Of a DNA stretch of 64,000 nt, positions 55,263-64,000 are shown one piece after another (within the stretch, counting starts at the first letter, position 1; each line of letters begins with the position of its first letter). The stretch is taken from NCBI GenBank assembly GCA_019915015.1, contig JAHBBC010000045.1, positions 124,001 to 188,000 of the forward strand, in the 5' to 3' direction. This stretch comes from Auriscalpium vulgare. Taxonomy: Eukaryota > Basidiomycota > Agaricomycetes > Russulales > Auriscalpiaceae. A program made the position numbers and the translations under genes. Below the pieces are notes generated by a model. The model saw only the letters and a list, made by a program, of their open reading frames with translations. It was not told the DNA's origin and ran no database searches.

Positions 55263-56353
55263 ATGTCTGTCATCGGCGTCGACGAAAATCTGCCCGTCAA
55301 TGAGGTCCACGCGTGAGTTGTCCGGCCGTCCAGCGTTGCTGTTGGCTGAAAGACGATCTAGTATCTACCCAACCATCGACCCCAAGCAGCACTATGCTGC
55401 TCAGACGTTCAAGGGCAAGATCGTTTTGATCACCGGCGCCTCTCGCGGTATCGGTCTCGAGTCCGCCTTGCAGTACGCGCGCGCCGGCGCGTCGCTTGCG
55501 CTCGCCTCGCGCAAGCAGGCGACCCTCGACGAGTCGAAGAACCTCATCCTCAAGGAGTTGCCGAACGCGCAGGTCATCACGTTCGTTGCGGACGTCAAGG
55601 ACGTGAAGCACGCTGAGGCCGCCGTCAAGGGCACCGTGGCCCACTTCGGCAAGCTCGACATCCTCATCGCCAATGCGGGAAAAGTCCGCGCGATGGGCAA
55701 GCGCAAGTCGCCCGTCATCTTCGCCTGTGGCATGTCTGACTGTAAGTACAACAGCCTTTGCCGAGAATGACCCCGTCGGCTGGTGGGATACCCTGGAGGT
55801 CAACATTCGAGGGGTCTACAACTTCGTCCAGTGAGTGTTGCATATCATGCAGATGCTGCTGAGAACCCGAGCGCGGTCATGCACAGCTACGCCATTCCGG
55901 AGCTTGTCAAGACCAAAGGTCGGGTCATCATCACCACGTCCATCGCTGCGCAATTCCGTGTGCCCTCTGCTAGCGACTATATGATCTCCAAGTTTGCGGT
56001 CGGCCGCTTGGCCGAGTTCATCGCCGTCGGTAAGATGTTCTCAAACCGCTTTTTATCCCATGTATAATGATAATCTCTCCCCGAAAACAGAGTACCCGGA
56101 CGTCAAGGTGTTTGCGGTGCATCCTGGAACCGTCGATACCCAGATGAGCGCTGAGTCTGGGTCTCCGTTCCCGCCTGTCGACCCTCCGTCGCTTCCTGCG
56201 GCAGTCTTCCTCTACCTGTCAGCCGGAAAGGCCGATTACCTCAACTCGAGGTATGTGTCGGCTACCTGGGATCTCGCAGAGGTCGAGAAGGACTGGAAGA
56301 AGAAGATCATTGCGCAGAACGGGCTCGTGAGCAAGCTCTCTATTCCCGCCTAG
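55263..56353 (+). CDS. Short-chain dehydrogenase/reductase (classical SDR)
   Basis: Exons: 55263..55312, 55362..about 55716, about 55747..55830, 55887..56029, 56091..56353. All borders are clean except the middle intron between exons 2 and 3. The product is about 280-300 aa. The Rossmann fold shows LITGASRGIG (NADP-binding Gly motif), ILIANAG, and the catalytic set TTSIAAQFRV ... YMISK (Ser, Tyr-x3-Lys), then VFAVHPGTVDT. The C-terminus (YVSATWDLAEVEKDW) is usual for a fungal SDR subgroup. Substrate is unknown; a cytosolic NAD(P)H-dependent carbonyl or alcohol conversion is expected. Between NAG and TAFAENDP an odd 80-nt segment remains: it can be spliced as GTCGCC...TGTAAG, or it may be an insertion. 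Confidence 0.85.
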
Positions 56354-56777
56354 GCGATGCCTTCGCATCTGGACCTTGAATACTTAGATAGTATCTTTGT
56401 ATGAGTTGTCAGATAGATAAAGCCGTGCTAGAAAGAATCAATGCACCATCACCTACGATGCCCAGAACGCGACCCCTCCATTTACCCCATGATGGCTAGC
56501 CACTCTGTACATAGGTATGTAGCGATCTTGTATTCTGCCCTCAGACGGCGGGGGCAAATAATAATATTTGATAATGGCGCGGCTCGGGGCCGCTGTGCAC
56601 TGCCACCGGAGCCAATCGCCGATGGATCGCCGATGACGCAGGTCAGGTCCAGACCGAACCTCGTCACCCTGCTTTTACGTCCGTTTGGCTCCGACAAGTA
56701 ATGCAGCCTCATAAAGGCGGCCGAGCAGTCTGTCTCCTGTCTCATCCCATCCTCTTCTCCTCCCATAACTTCACGAC

Positions 56778-57069
56778 ATGTCCCCGACCCACACACCCAC
56801 TCGCCCCGCCTCGTTCATGTCCACGATCACCATGCTCTTCAACACACCCCTCGTGCCCACTTCGCCCCCGCCCCCGACAGAGGTGCAGCTCACAGAGATG
56901 CCTGCGCGTCGTTCGGTGAGCCCTGGGAGACCTTTCACTTCTTCGCGCGCTCATATTATGACGCCAGACGAGCACCGTCGAGACCATGTCGTCGGCAGCG
57001 ACGACCAGCACGCGCGCCAGCGCGCAGTCGCGGGGCTCCAGCACACGAATCCAAAATTTGGAGATGTGA
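56778..57069 (+). CDS. Small Ser/Thr/Pro-rich hypothetical protein
   Basis: Exon 1 56778..56915, a 52-nt intron (GTGAGC...GCCAG), exon 2 56968..57069; 79 aa. A TATA-like CATAAAGG about 65 nt upstream of the ATG and a pyrimidine-rich leader support transcription. The peptide has a Pro-rich N-terminal half and a Ser/Thr/Ala-rich C-terminal half (SSAATTSTRASAQS). No family is recognised. Confidence 0.4.
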
Positions 57070-58140
57070 GACAAGCGAGGTACGCCAGGTTGGGCTCTCA
57101 GAATTGCGTTTTCGACTGACCGCGTCCATTAGTTCTCAGCACGTACTCCAGTCCGCGTCATGCAGTCACGGTGTTGCATCCATTCATGACCTGAAAACTA
57201 CATTATTTACGTTCGTCCGCATAACGTCCGCCCCGCACAGTATCCTATCGCGCACCTATTTGTCTGGTCATCTGCTGTATTTCTCTGGTTTTCTGCGCGC
57301 GTCTGTATACTATACATATCTGCTCTGCCTAAGTCTCCTATCCTAGACAATCATTTCATAATAAAAGTCGCTTGTATGTTCCAGCTCATCCCAAAGCTGG
57401 GGGCGACCTCATGCTGAATCAAATTGGAGAGTCATGCTAGTGTGTTTCCTCGGGGCGCACGTCAGTTGCGCTGGATGGCCACCCTACTGACACGCACCTT
57501 GGCAATGAGAAGCCTTTCGCGTGAGTGTGTTGATGGACACCGATATCATTGTCCCCGCCGAAGACAGTGACCACATGGAGGACGAACCAGAGGAGCGCTC
57601 GAGAGCCCGCGCAGTTACGCTGCTGCTAGAGAAGGTACACGGCGAAAAGCTCTGTCAGCTACGATGAGGCTCACCGGGCGTCTTACAGAGACCACGCTTG
57701 AACATGCACCACCGGCGCGGGCTACGCAGCCCACTCACCGAATGCATGGCTTTGGATGTTCAGTGGCCTACGCAGTGATAGACGCGTCATGCGACAAGGA
57801 GCCGTGCCGCAGTTTGACTGCTAGAGTCTGCATTACGCCGGTATCCATACCAAAAGCATGCAGCATGCAGTTCCTGACAATCCGAGCGCAGATTTGCGAT
57901 ATTCACGGCGACGGGGCAGCGTAACCTAGTTCCGGCTGTCCATTGCAAGGCACAGCACTGGCGATGATGGGATGTTCCTGTCCCGGAACTGAGGGCGCGC
58001 GGGGCGCAATCTCCGAGCCTCATGGTCGTACCAATACAATAGGCGCCCAGCCGTGACGAGGTTCAACGTTCACGGGCGATGGGCTATCTCACTCACGCTC
58101 AGCGGGGTCATCCTCTCGTCTATTGCCGCGCGACCGGTAC
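57070..58140. other. Intergenic spacer
   Basis: No supported gene. A 44-codon frame from 57533 (MDTDIIVPAEDSD) stands alone. Confidence 0.35.
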
Positions 58141-59061
58141 TCATACTACAGACGTCCGTGACCCCGCAATTCGGTCGACGACCTAAAGCAATCCGTCAGA
58201 GGTTCCAAATGCGAGGCGGAGACGGAACGCGGGTACGCACTGTGCTTATATAGGGCATGTTGAGCGCTTGGCCGACGAAGGGTAGTTGGCGGAGGAAGGT
58301 CACGATGACGGGGAAGAAGTCCCTGCGTGGACACAAGCGCGTTAGTTCTCCGACACACATCTATGCGAATGTCCGGGGACGCTGCCAAGAATCCTCATCG
58401 CCGCATACGACCGACAAAAGCACGCACAGGTGCCTGTAATTTAGGAAGAGAACAACGCACCCAAACAAGTTTAGGAACCCAAATGTCTCGACAACGACAC
58501 CGATGAAGGGCCACTTGAGGAATACCAGCAGGATGCCGCCGAGGAAGCACAAGGTGCCGCGCAGTTTGTTCTTGCGCGCGAAGAAGTAGAAGGTCTTTTG
58601 CGGACCGATGATAAGGCAGAGGCCGCTGAGGAAGAGGAGCTGAGAGAGGAGGGTTAATGGCGCACAAAACAGGTCGATGGTTATGGAGGACAGATGCGGA
58701 GGTGGGTGCGCGTGAGGTGAAGCGTAGGCTGATTTTAGCGATGGGTGGGGTAGGTGAGAGACAGATCGCTGGGTTCAAGGATGTGAGCGTGCTTGCGCAC
58801 AGTCACTGTAGATGGAGGGATTCCTAGACACTCCCCAGCGCACACCCGCTCATGGCGCTAAGACATGGACAGCATAGTGTTAAATACTCACATTGCCGAG
58901 AGCAAGCAAGGCACCGTCGAAGAACAGCATGACCCCCAGGAACATGAACAGTCCGCCAAAACTTGTTAGCGCAACGCCGATCTCTGCCGACAGACGTACG
59001 TGAGCAACATCACCAGCTCTGTCCGAACTCGCTACTCACTTTGCATGTCGGTCAACCACAT
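58141..59061 (-). CDS. GOT1: GOT1-family vesicle transport protein
   Basis: The model is complement(58141..58182, 58241..58322, 58461..58639, 58892..58983, 59040..59061). All introns are GT...AG (56 to 252 nt) and the frame closes to 138 aa, the same length as yeast Got1. The protein starts MWLTDMQKIGVALTSFGG and has four hydrophobic helices: GLFMFLGVMLFF, LLFLSGLCLIIG, FLGGILLVFLKWPFIGVVVETFGFLNLF, and a weaker FFPVIVTFL. Family signature FYFFARKNKLRGT is present. The C-terminus is VVDRIAGSRTSVV. Got1 sits in Golgi/ER membranes and helps fuse transport vesicles. Very short first (22 nt) and last (42 nt) exons would be missed by simple gene finding. Confidence 0.95.
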
Positions 59062-59321
59062 GGTGGGCAGCGTGCAGGGGTGGTGGTGGGAGGATGAAGG
59101 TTGCGTGGGCGCAGTAGCTTCGGCGACAGCGACACGTCGAAGGCGGAGGTGAGGCACGTGACACAGATGGTCCGGCCCGGGTGCCGGCCAAGAGCCGTCT
59201 CCCACTCGATTTCTCCTTTCAAGTCAACCTCGACCTCAACCTACCTTCTGCGCACAGTTCGCTAGCAGTTGCTGCCTGAGTCTCGCTCTTTCAAATACCC
59301 TAGATTGTCTCGTAATCAACC
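59062..59321. promoter_or_regulatory. Divergent promoter between GOT1 and the nucleoside hydrolase
   Basis: 260 bp separate the two start codons, which point away from each other. A CT-rich stretch precedes the hydrolase ATG at 59322. No TATA box is obvious. Confidence 0.4.
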
Positions 59322-61019
59322 ATGACGAATTCTGCAACGCCGAAGAGGAAGATACCCGTAATCAGTGCGTTTGCTTATATTCTGTTAACCCATCGCCTCA
59401 ATGTAATGCTGCCTACAGTTGATACCGATCCTGGTGTAGACGACACTATTGCCATGTAGGTGGTCCACCTCCGTGAGGATATATGCCATACTCAGCGAGC
59501 ATGAGATAGCCTCCTCGCACTGACGCTGCCCGAGCTGGACATCCTCGGCTTCATCGTGCATTTTGGCAACACCGACCTGGAGGCATCTTAGTCCGTCTTC
59601 CTCCCGATTAGCTCTTGGCACATCTGATTTTTGTTTTGACCATATAATGGATCACCGCTCAGCATCAACATCTTTAAGATCTACCACAATGTCTCCCTGC
59701 AGATAGAGAAAGATCCTGCTTCTGCCGCGCGCTTCCCAAACTTCTCGCAGGCGCGCAAACCGTTCGTTGCGCGTGGTCCCGCGGGCCCTCTCTCCGGCGA
59801 ACTGCACTCCGCATCGTACTTTCACGGCAAGTGAGTATATATAATCTTACTGTCAACCCTACCACTGAATCGCATTTTCCACATCCAGGGACGGTCTGTC
59901 CGGAATTACTGAAACTCATCCCGAGCTCAACCCGCCCCCGCTCCTCATTGGTTCGCCCTCTCACCCGCAGCTCGCCCCGACCGACCGACCAGGGCACCTC
60001 GTCGCTCTGGACCTGCTGCGCGAATTCCCCGCACGCGAGATCACGTATATTGCACTCGGCCCGCTGACGAACCTCGCGCAGATGCTGCGCACGGACGCCC
60101 AGCTCGTGCGGGAGAAGATCGGCCGCGTGGTCATCATGGGCGGCGCGCTGGACGTACCAGGCAACACGAGCCCCGTGGCGGAGTGTGCGTGCCGTCACTG
60201 TCCCCCCGCACCACCGGTGTATCTTACTGAAGCGCACATGCAGTCAATTTCTTCGCGGACCCGTACGCCGTCGCCGAGGTGCTCACCCCGACCGGCGGCG
60301 CCCTTGGCCTCCCGCTTGAGCGCGTCCTCCTCCTCCCGCTCGACATCACCACCTCCCACGAGCTGCCTTTCCCCGCCTACGGCGCCGCCGTCGATGCGGC
60401 GTTCTCCCAGCCCCCCAGCGACCCCGATGCCGTGCTTGCGAAGAACCCTGCGCTCGAGCCCATCGCGTACTTCACGTCTGCGATCCTCGGCCGTCTGCGC
60501 GGCGTGATGAACGCGTTCGGGAACGACGCAATGGAGCTGCACGATATCACGGCCGTCTGGTGTGCCGCACACAACCCGCCGCAGCCCGACACTGCCTCAG
60601 ATTCCCAGACGCAAGTCGTGGCGGCCGACGGCTGGAGCGTGCGTCGCCGCATTATGACCATGGAGCGGTGCGCCTATCTCTGCCTCACCTCTGCCTGTAC
60701 ACCGCTAATCAAAAGTTCAACTTTCAGCACTGGCGAACACACCCGCGGCATGTGCATCGTCGACCGCCGCGCCGACGTCGGCGCGTACGCCCCCGGCGCA
60801 AACCGCGCGCACGTGCAGGCCATCCTCGAGCGCGCGGCCGTCGAGCACGGACCGTTCGAGAGCGCGGTGCTGCCTGCGCAGGTCGAGGTTGAGGAGGCGC
60901 CGCCGCCGAGTCGTCGCGTTAGCGAGGAGGGCGTCCCGGTGGTAATCGGGACGCCGGGGCCTGCGGTCCTGCTCGAGCTGATGCTAGAGAGAATTTGGGG
61001 CGTGCAGGGGCCGAAGTGA
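59322..61019 (+). CDS. Inosine/uridine-preferring nucleoside hydrolase
   Basis: Exons: 59322..59364, 59419..59455, 59510..59590, 59663..59830, 59889..60184, 60244..60667, 60728..61019; the frame closes to 446 aa. The N-terminal calcium-binding signature is IDTDPGVDDTIAI, spanning the exon 1/2 and 2/3 joins. Further family motifs: GNTDLEAS, ITYIALGPLTNLAQ, VVIMGGALDVPGN, NFFADPYAVAEV, MELHDITAVW. These enzymes split ribonucleosides into base and ribose for purine/pyrimidine salvage in the cytosol. The exon 5 donor at 60185 was chosen over one two bases upstream because only it gives AEFNFFADP. The C-terminal 100 residues (VEVEEAPPPSRR) are longer than in bacterial enzymes. No defect seen. Confidence 0.93.
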
Positions 61020-61203
61020 ACTTGTGAGATAGATTGGAAAATTGAAAAAATTGAAAAGGTTTTACAAGCAAGTACCAGCATCGACTTGGACTGGAAAATC
61101 CTCCAGGTATAAGCGTTCATATTCATATATCAATAAACATTTCTACGGTCATCCTGACTGTAATAAAAAATACATCTTCATACAAGTATAGTCACCATCA
61201 TCC

Positions 61204-64000
61204 TCATTCCTTCGTCGCACTATCACTCGACTCTCCTGTCTCATCCAAAGGGTCCTGACCGGGGTACTCAGGCGCAGGCGAGCAAGGCGTGACCGGATCA
61301 ACAGCCCTGTCCTTCCCCTTACTTGATTCGACCACGTCCGCCTCTTCTGACGCCGCTGCTTCTGCACTATATTCTGGAGCGGGCGTCCGAGGCGTAATTG
61401 GCTCTGCGCTTTGTCGAGGCTTGTCAGCGGCATCCTCCTTCGACGCCACAAGCGCCGCGACCTTTTCCAAGTCGGCCCACACGATGCTGTCCCTGGTGCT
61501 GTACCGGGGCGCAGGCGACCGGGGTGTGCTGCCCTCGGCTTGCAGCATAGCACCCGCATCTTTCTCCGGATCTGGCACGATGATGCTCGGGATCCTTGAG
61601 CCGCCGACAATGCGTGGCGCGTTGTCCTTGGCGAAGATTACAGACCGACGCAATGTGTATTTCCGGAGGAACAACACTGCAAATCATTTAGTGACATCAA
61701 CACACGAAACGAATGTGCAAGACAAGCTCGAGTGGCGCACCAAGGACTAAGCACATTCCGAGGAGGGGCGTGTCGACCATCCAGATTGTGGCGAGGCTCT
61801 TGGTGTAAGCGTGGATGACCTGCTGGCGCAGCTCCGGAGGCTGTGAACCCGTCATGAGGCGTTACAATCTTCGTAGATACGGATCATTAAAGCTGGCACT
61901 GACCTCGATAGTCTTAAGCAAGAGCACACTATCTGTGAGCTCCGCGCTTGACGTGGGGAAGGGAAAATCGGGAATGCTCTTTATCCGTCTCCTCAGTTCC
62001 TAATAAAGTATCAGACTCCAGATTGTTTTCTCGATCGTAATGAACGGCGCACCGACGACCAGATCGCCTGGCCCAATGAGACGGCAACGGTAGCTCCAAT
62101 ACCTCTGCAAGTAAGGTTATTGGGATACATGCGCCTCTTTTTTTTCCGAACTCACCGAATTAAGCCCATGGTGGTAGTCGTCGTGGCCAGGTCCCGAAGA
62201 GGCATCGCTGCTTGTAGACCGACCAAAGGGACCTGGAAGAGTCCTCCCAGTCCAAGACCCGCAATCATAGTGAAGATTTCTTGTACGGGGCTGCGCAACG
62301 GGAAATTTAGACAAGCGGGAGAACTGATGCTGGGCGACGTACAGCGAAGACTTGTCGTCCAGTGAGATCAATAACCCGAACCCGATGGTTGCGACGACCT
62401 GTAAGTTCGTTGATCAAAAGAACTTTGAGTAGGCTGATATATTCTGGTAACGTACGTATGACCCCCATATCGCAGGTCTGAAGTCTCCGAGGGGGCGGAC
62501 ACTGAAGCCAGCAAGCGCAGCAAGTGTTGCCAGTCCTAGCGAGCATGGAATCATCCTAGCATCGCGTAAGGCGGGCCTGATATTGATTACTCTGAGAATT
62601 AGCAACTCACTTGATTCCCGCCCTCGTAGCTGATGCACCGCGAACCTGGAAGTAGACCGGAAGGAAGAAGGCACCTGATGCTTATGAGAAAAGTAGTATA
62701 TAGGCACAGACACTTGTAGGCAGCGCACCGGTGAAGAACGCGAGCGAGTGGAAGAACACCGTCGTGAGAATGATACACGTCGTGCGGATCTGGAACGCGT
62801 AGATGTCAGCAACATCGAAGGTTTTGGATGAAGATCTATACTTTGAACAGCCGCGGAGGTATGATTGGCGACTTCGTGTTCGCGGAGTTGACTTCCCACG
62901 CCCCGGCACATATGAGCAAAAGACACCCAATCACGAGCAGCGAGATAGTCGGCGCCGAAACCCCTGGATGTGCATACTCGTAAGAGCGCAGTGCGAGGGC
63001 ACGATCGAGAAGGAGTCTTACACTGCGTCTCGCTTTCATTGAAGCCGACGAGCAAACAGACGACGCCGACAATAATGAGAAGCAACCCAACGAAATCAAA
63101 CTCGCGGACGTGCTCGCGGAAGGTCTTTCCGTGGTGCGGGTTGAGGTGCAGGATGAAGAAGAGCAGCGCTATGGCAATGCCTCCGATCGGACTGTTCGAG
63201 GAATGAGCGCCCGGAAAATTGAGATGTGCGTTGAAAACACACAGGTTGATCCAGAAACACCTGGGAAAGCAACAGCATGTGAGATTCAAACGACGCAGCA
63301 CGATGGCATAGAAATGTTCCTCACCAGCGCCAGGATACATGATCTGTGAGTATCTGAGCCCAGCGATGAATTTCCACGCGTGGTTGAATAAGTTCAACAC
63401 GCTCACCCCGCCGACAAGGGGGCCAACAATCCTACGTAACATGTCAGTGATCACAGCAGGCTGGGGAAAATTGACACGACGTACGCCGAAAGGCCCCAAG
63501 TGGCACCGATATAGCCGCCATACTTGCCGCGGCTGACGACATGTGGCAGTCAGAACTCGACTCGCTATTTTACAAACGCGCATTCAGTCATGACACGCAC
63601 TCTTCAAGGGGGACGATGTCTCCCATGACAATCTGTACGAGTTGTATGATAGCTACGAGGCGATGTGAATGGCCGTGCAAAAATCTTGGACAGAGATGAC
63701 GTACCTCCGCCCCCAATTCCTTGCACAGCACGAGATACAATCAGCCAATTCATGGTCTGAGCGGCACCGCAAAGCGCCGAGCCAATCTGAGGGTCGTGAG
63801 CTTCATGTAGGACAGATTTCACGAATGCTAACCAACCAGGAAGATGAGGATTCCGGGAAAGAGAACGAGTTTGCGGCCGAGGATATCCGCGAACTTCCCG
63901 TACAGAGGCATAAACGATGCAGACGCTAAAAGATATGCACTACTGCGTGTCAAAGGCGGCATGATGAGTGTGCCACTGAAAACAGACCTTCCGACCCATG
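61204..64000 (-). CDS. DHA2-type MFS transporter, 5' end outside the window
   Basis: Many short exons on the minus strand are read from right to left: SAYLLASASFMPLYGKFADILGRKL (about 63945-63830), GSALCGAAQTMNWLIVSRAVQGIGGGG (63797-63710), IVMGDIVPLEE, RGKYGGYIGATWGLSA, IVGPLVGG, PIGGIAIALLFFILHLNP to VGVVCLLVGFNESE (about 63190-63040), WEVNSANTKSPIIPPRLF, TTVFFHSLAFFTGA, and more to the C-terminus. The G(K/R)xADxxGRK loop motif and LIVSRAVQGIGGG are typical of 14-span drug/proton antiporters at the plasma membrane. The last exon (about 61677-61204) is a long hydrophilic tail with three repeats of the type SPAPxY. Exon borders were not all solved. Substrate is unknown. Confidence 0.88.

Overview
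The window is nuclear DNA of a filamentous basidiomycete, most likely an agaricomycete (polypore-type mushroom). Genes are split by many 45-70 nt introns with GTRNGT...YAG borders. The protein families point the same way: a FunK1-type kinase, a DUF6532 protein, a Plavaka transposase, a BLI-3-like flavin protein, and a helical domain of the 5-hmdU DNA-kinase type fused to a chromodomain. No rRNA genes, CRISPR arrays or complete tRNA genes were seen.

Bases 1-17200 are almost wholly mobile DNA. They hold the 3' part of a Ty3/gypsy pol (1-2781) and three minus-strand retroelement-associated genes (5214-3120, 6885-5704, 11923-10697). A PIF/Harbinger transposon (7234-10621) has 68-bp perfect terminal inverted repeats, a 3-bp target duplication and two intact genes. 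A second, chromodomain-bearing Ty3 relic (12940-13659) is followed by a 993-aa extra ORF and a probable 3' LTR. From 17541 there is a truncated Hsp90 copy, then a hypothetical gene, a FunK1 kinase with a frameshift, and two small genes that look alike.

Bases 26081-33211 hold a Plavaka transposase broken by a 20-bp tandem duplication. Facing away from it, about 200 bp off, is a 15-exon DUF6532 gene that contains duplicated exon-intron units. Bases about 33750-46600 are a nest. A Mutator-like (MULE) transposase gene is split in its first exon by a copia LTR retrotransposon (36655-44364, identical 198-bp LTRs, TSD TAGCC). The copia pol is in turn split by a 3.1-kb noncoding insert (37822-40918, TSD AAT) just after the reverse transcriptase catalytic aspartates.

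Bases 47700-64000 are mostly host genes: a BLI-3-like flavin protein, an unknown 271-aa protein, the HMUDK-helical/chromodomain protein (a candidate DNA-modification or chromatin factor), a short-chain dehydrogenase, a small Ser/Thr-rich ORF, GOT1 (vesicle transport), an inosine/uridine-type nucleoside hydrolase, and a DHA2-type MFS transporter that runs off the right edge.

Exon models were built by hand from splice signals and reading-frame closure. Where the frame closes across every exon, this is stated. No database search was run, so all family names rest on motif recognition.
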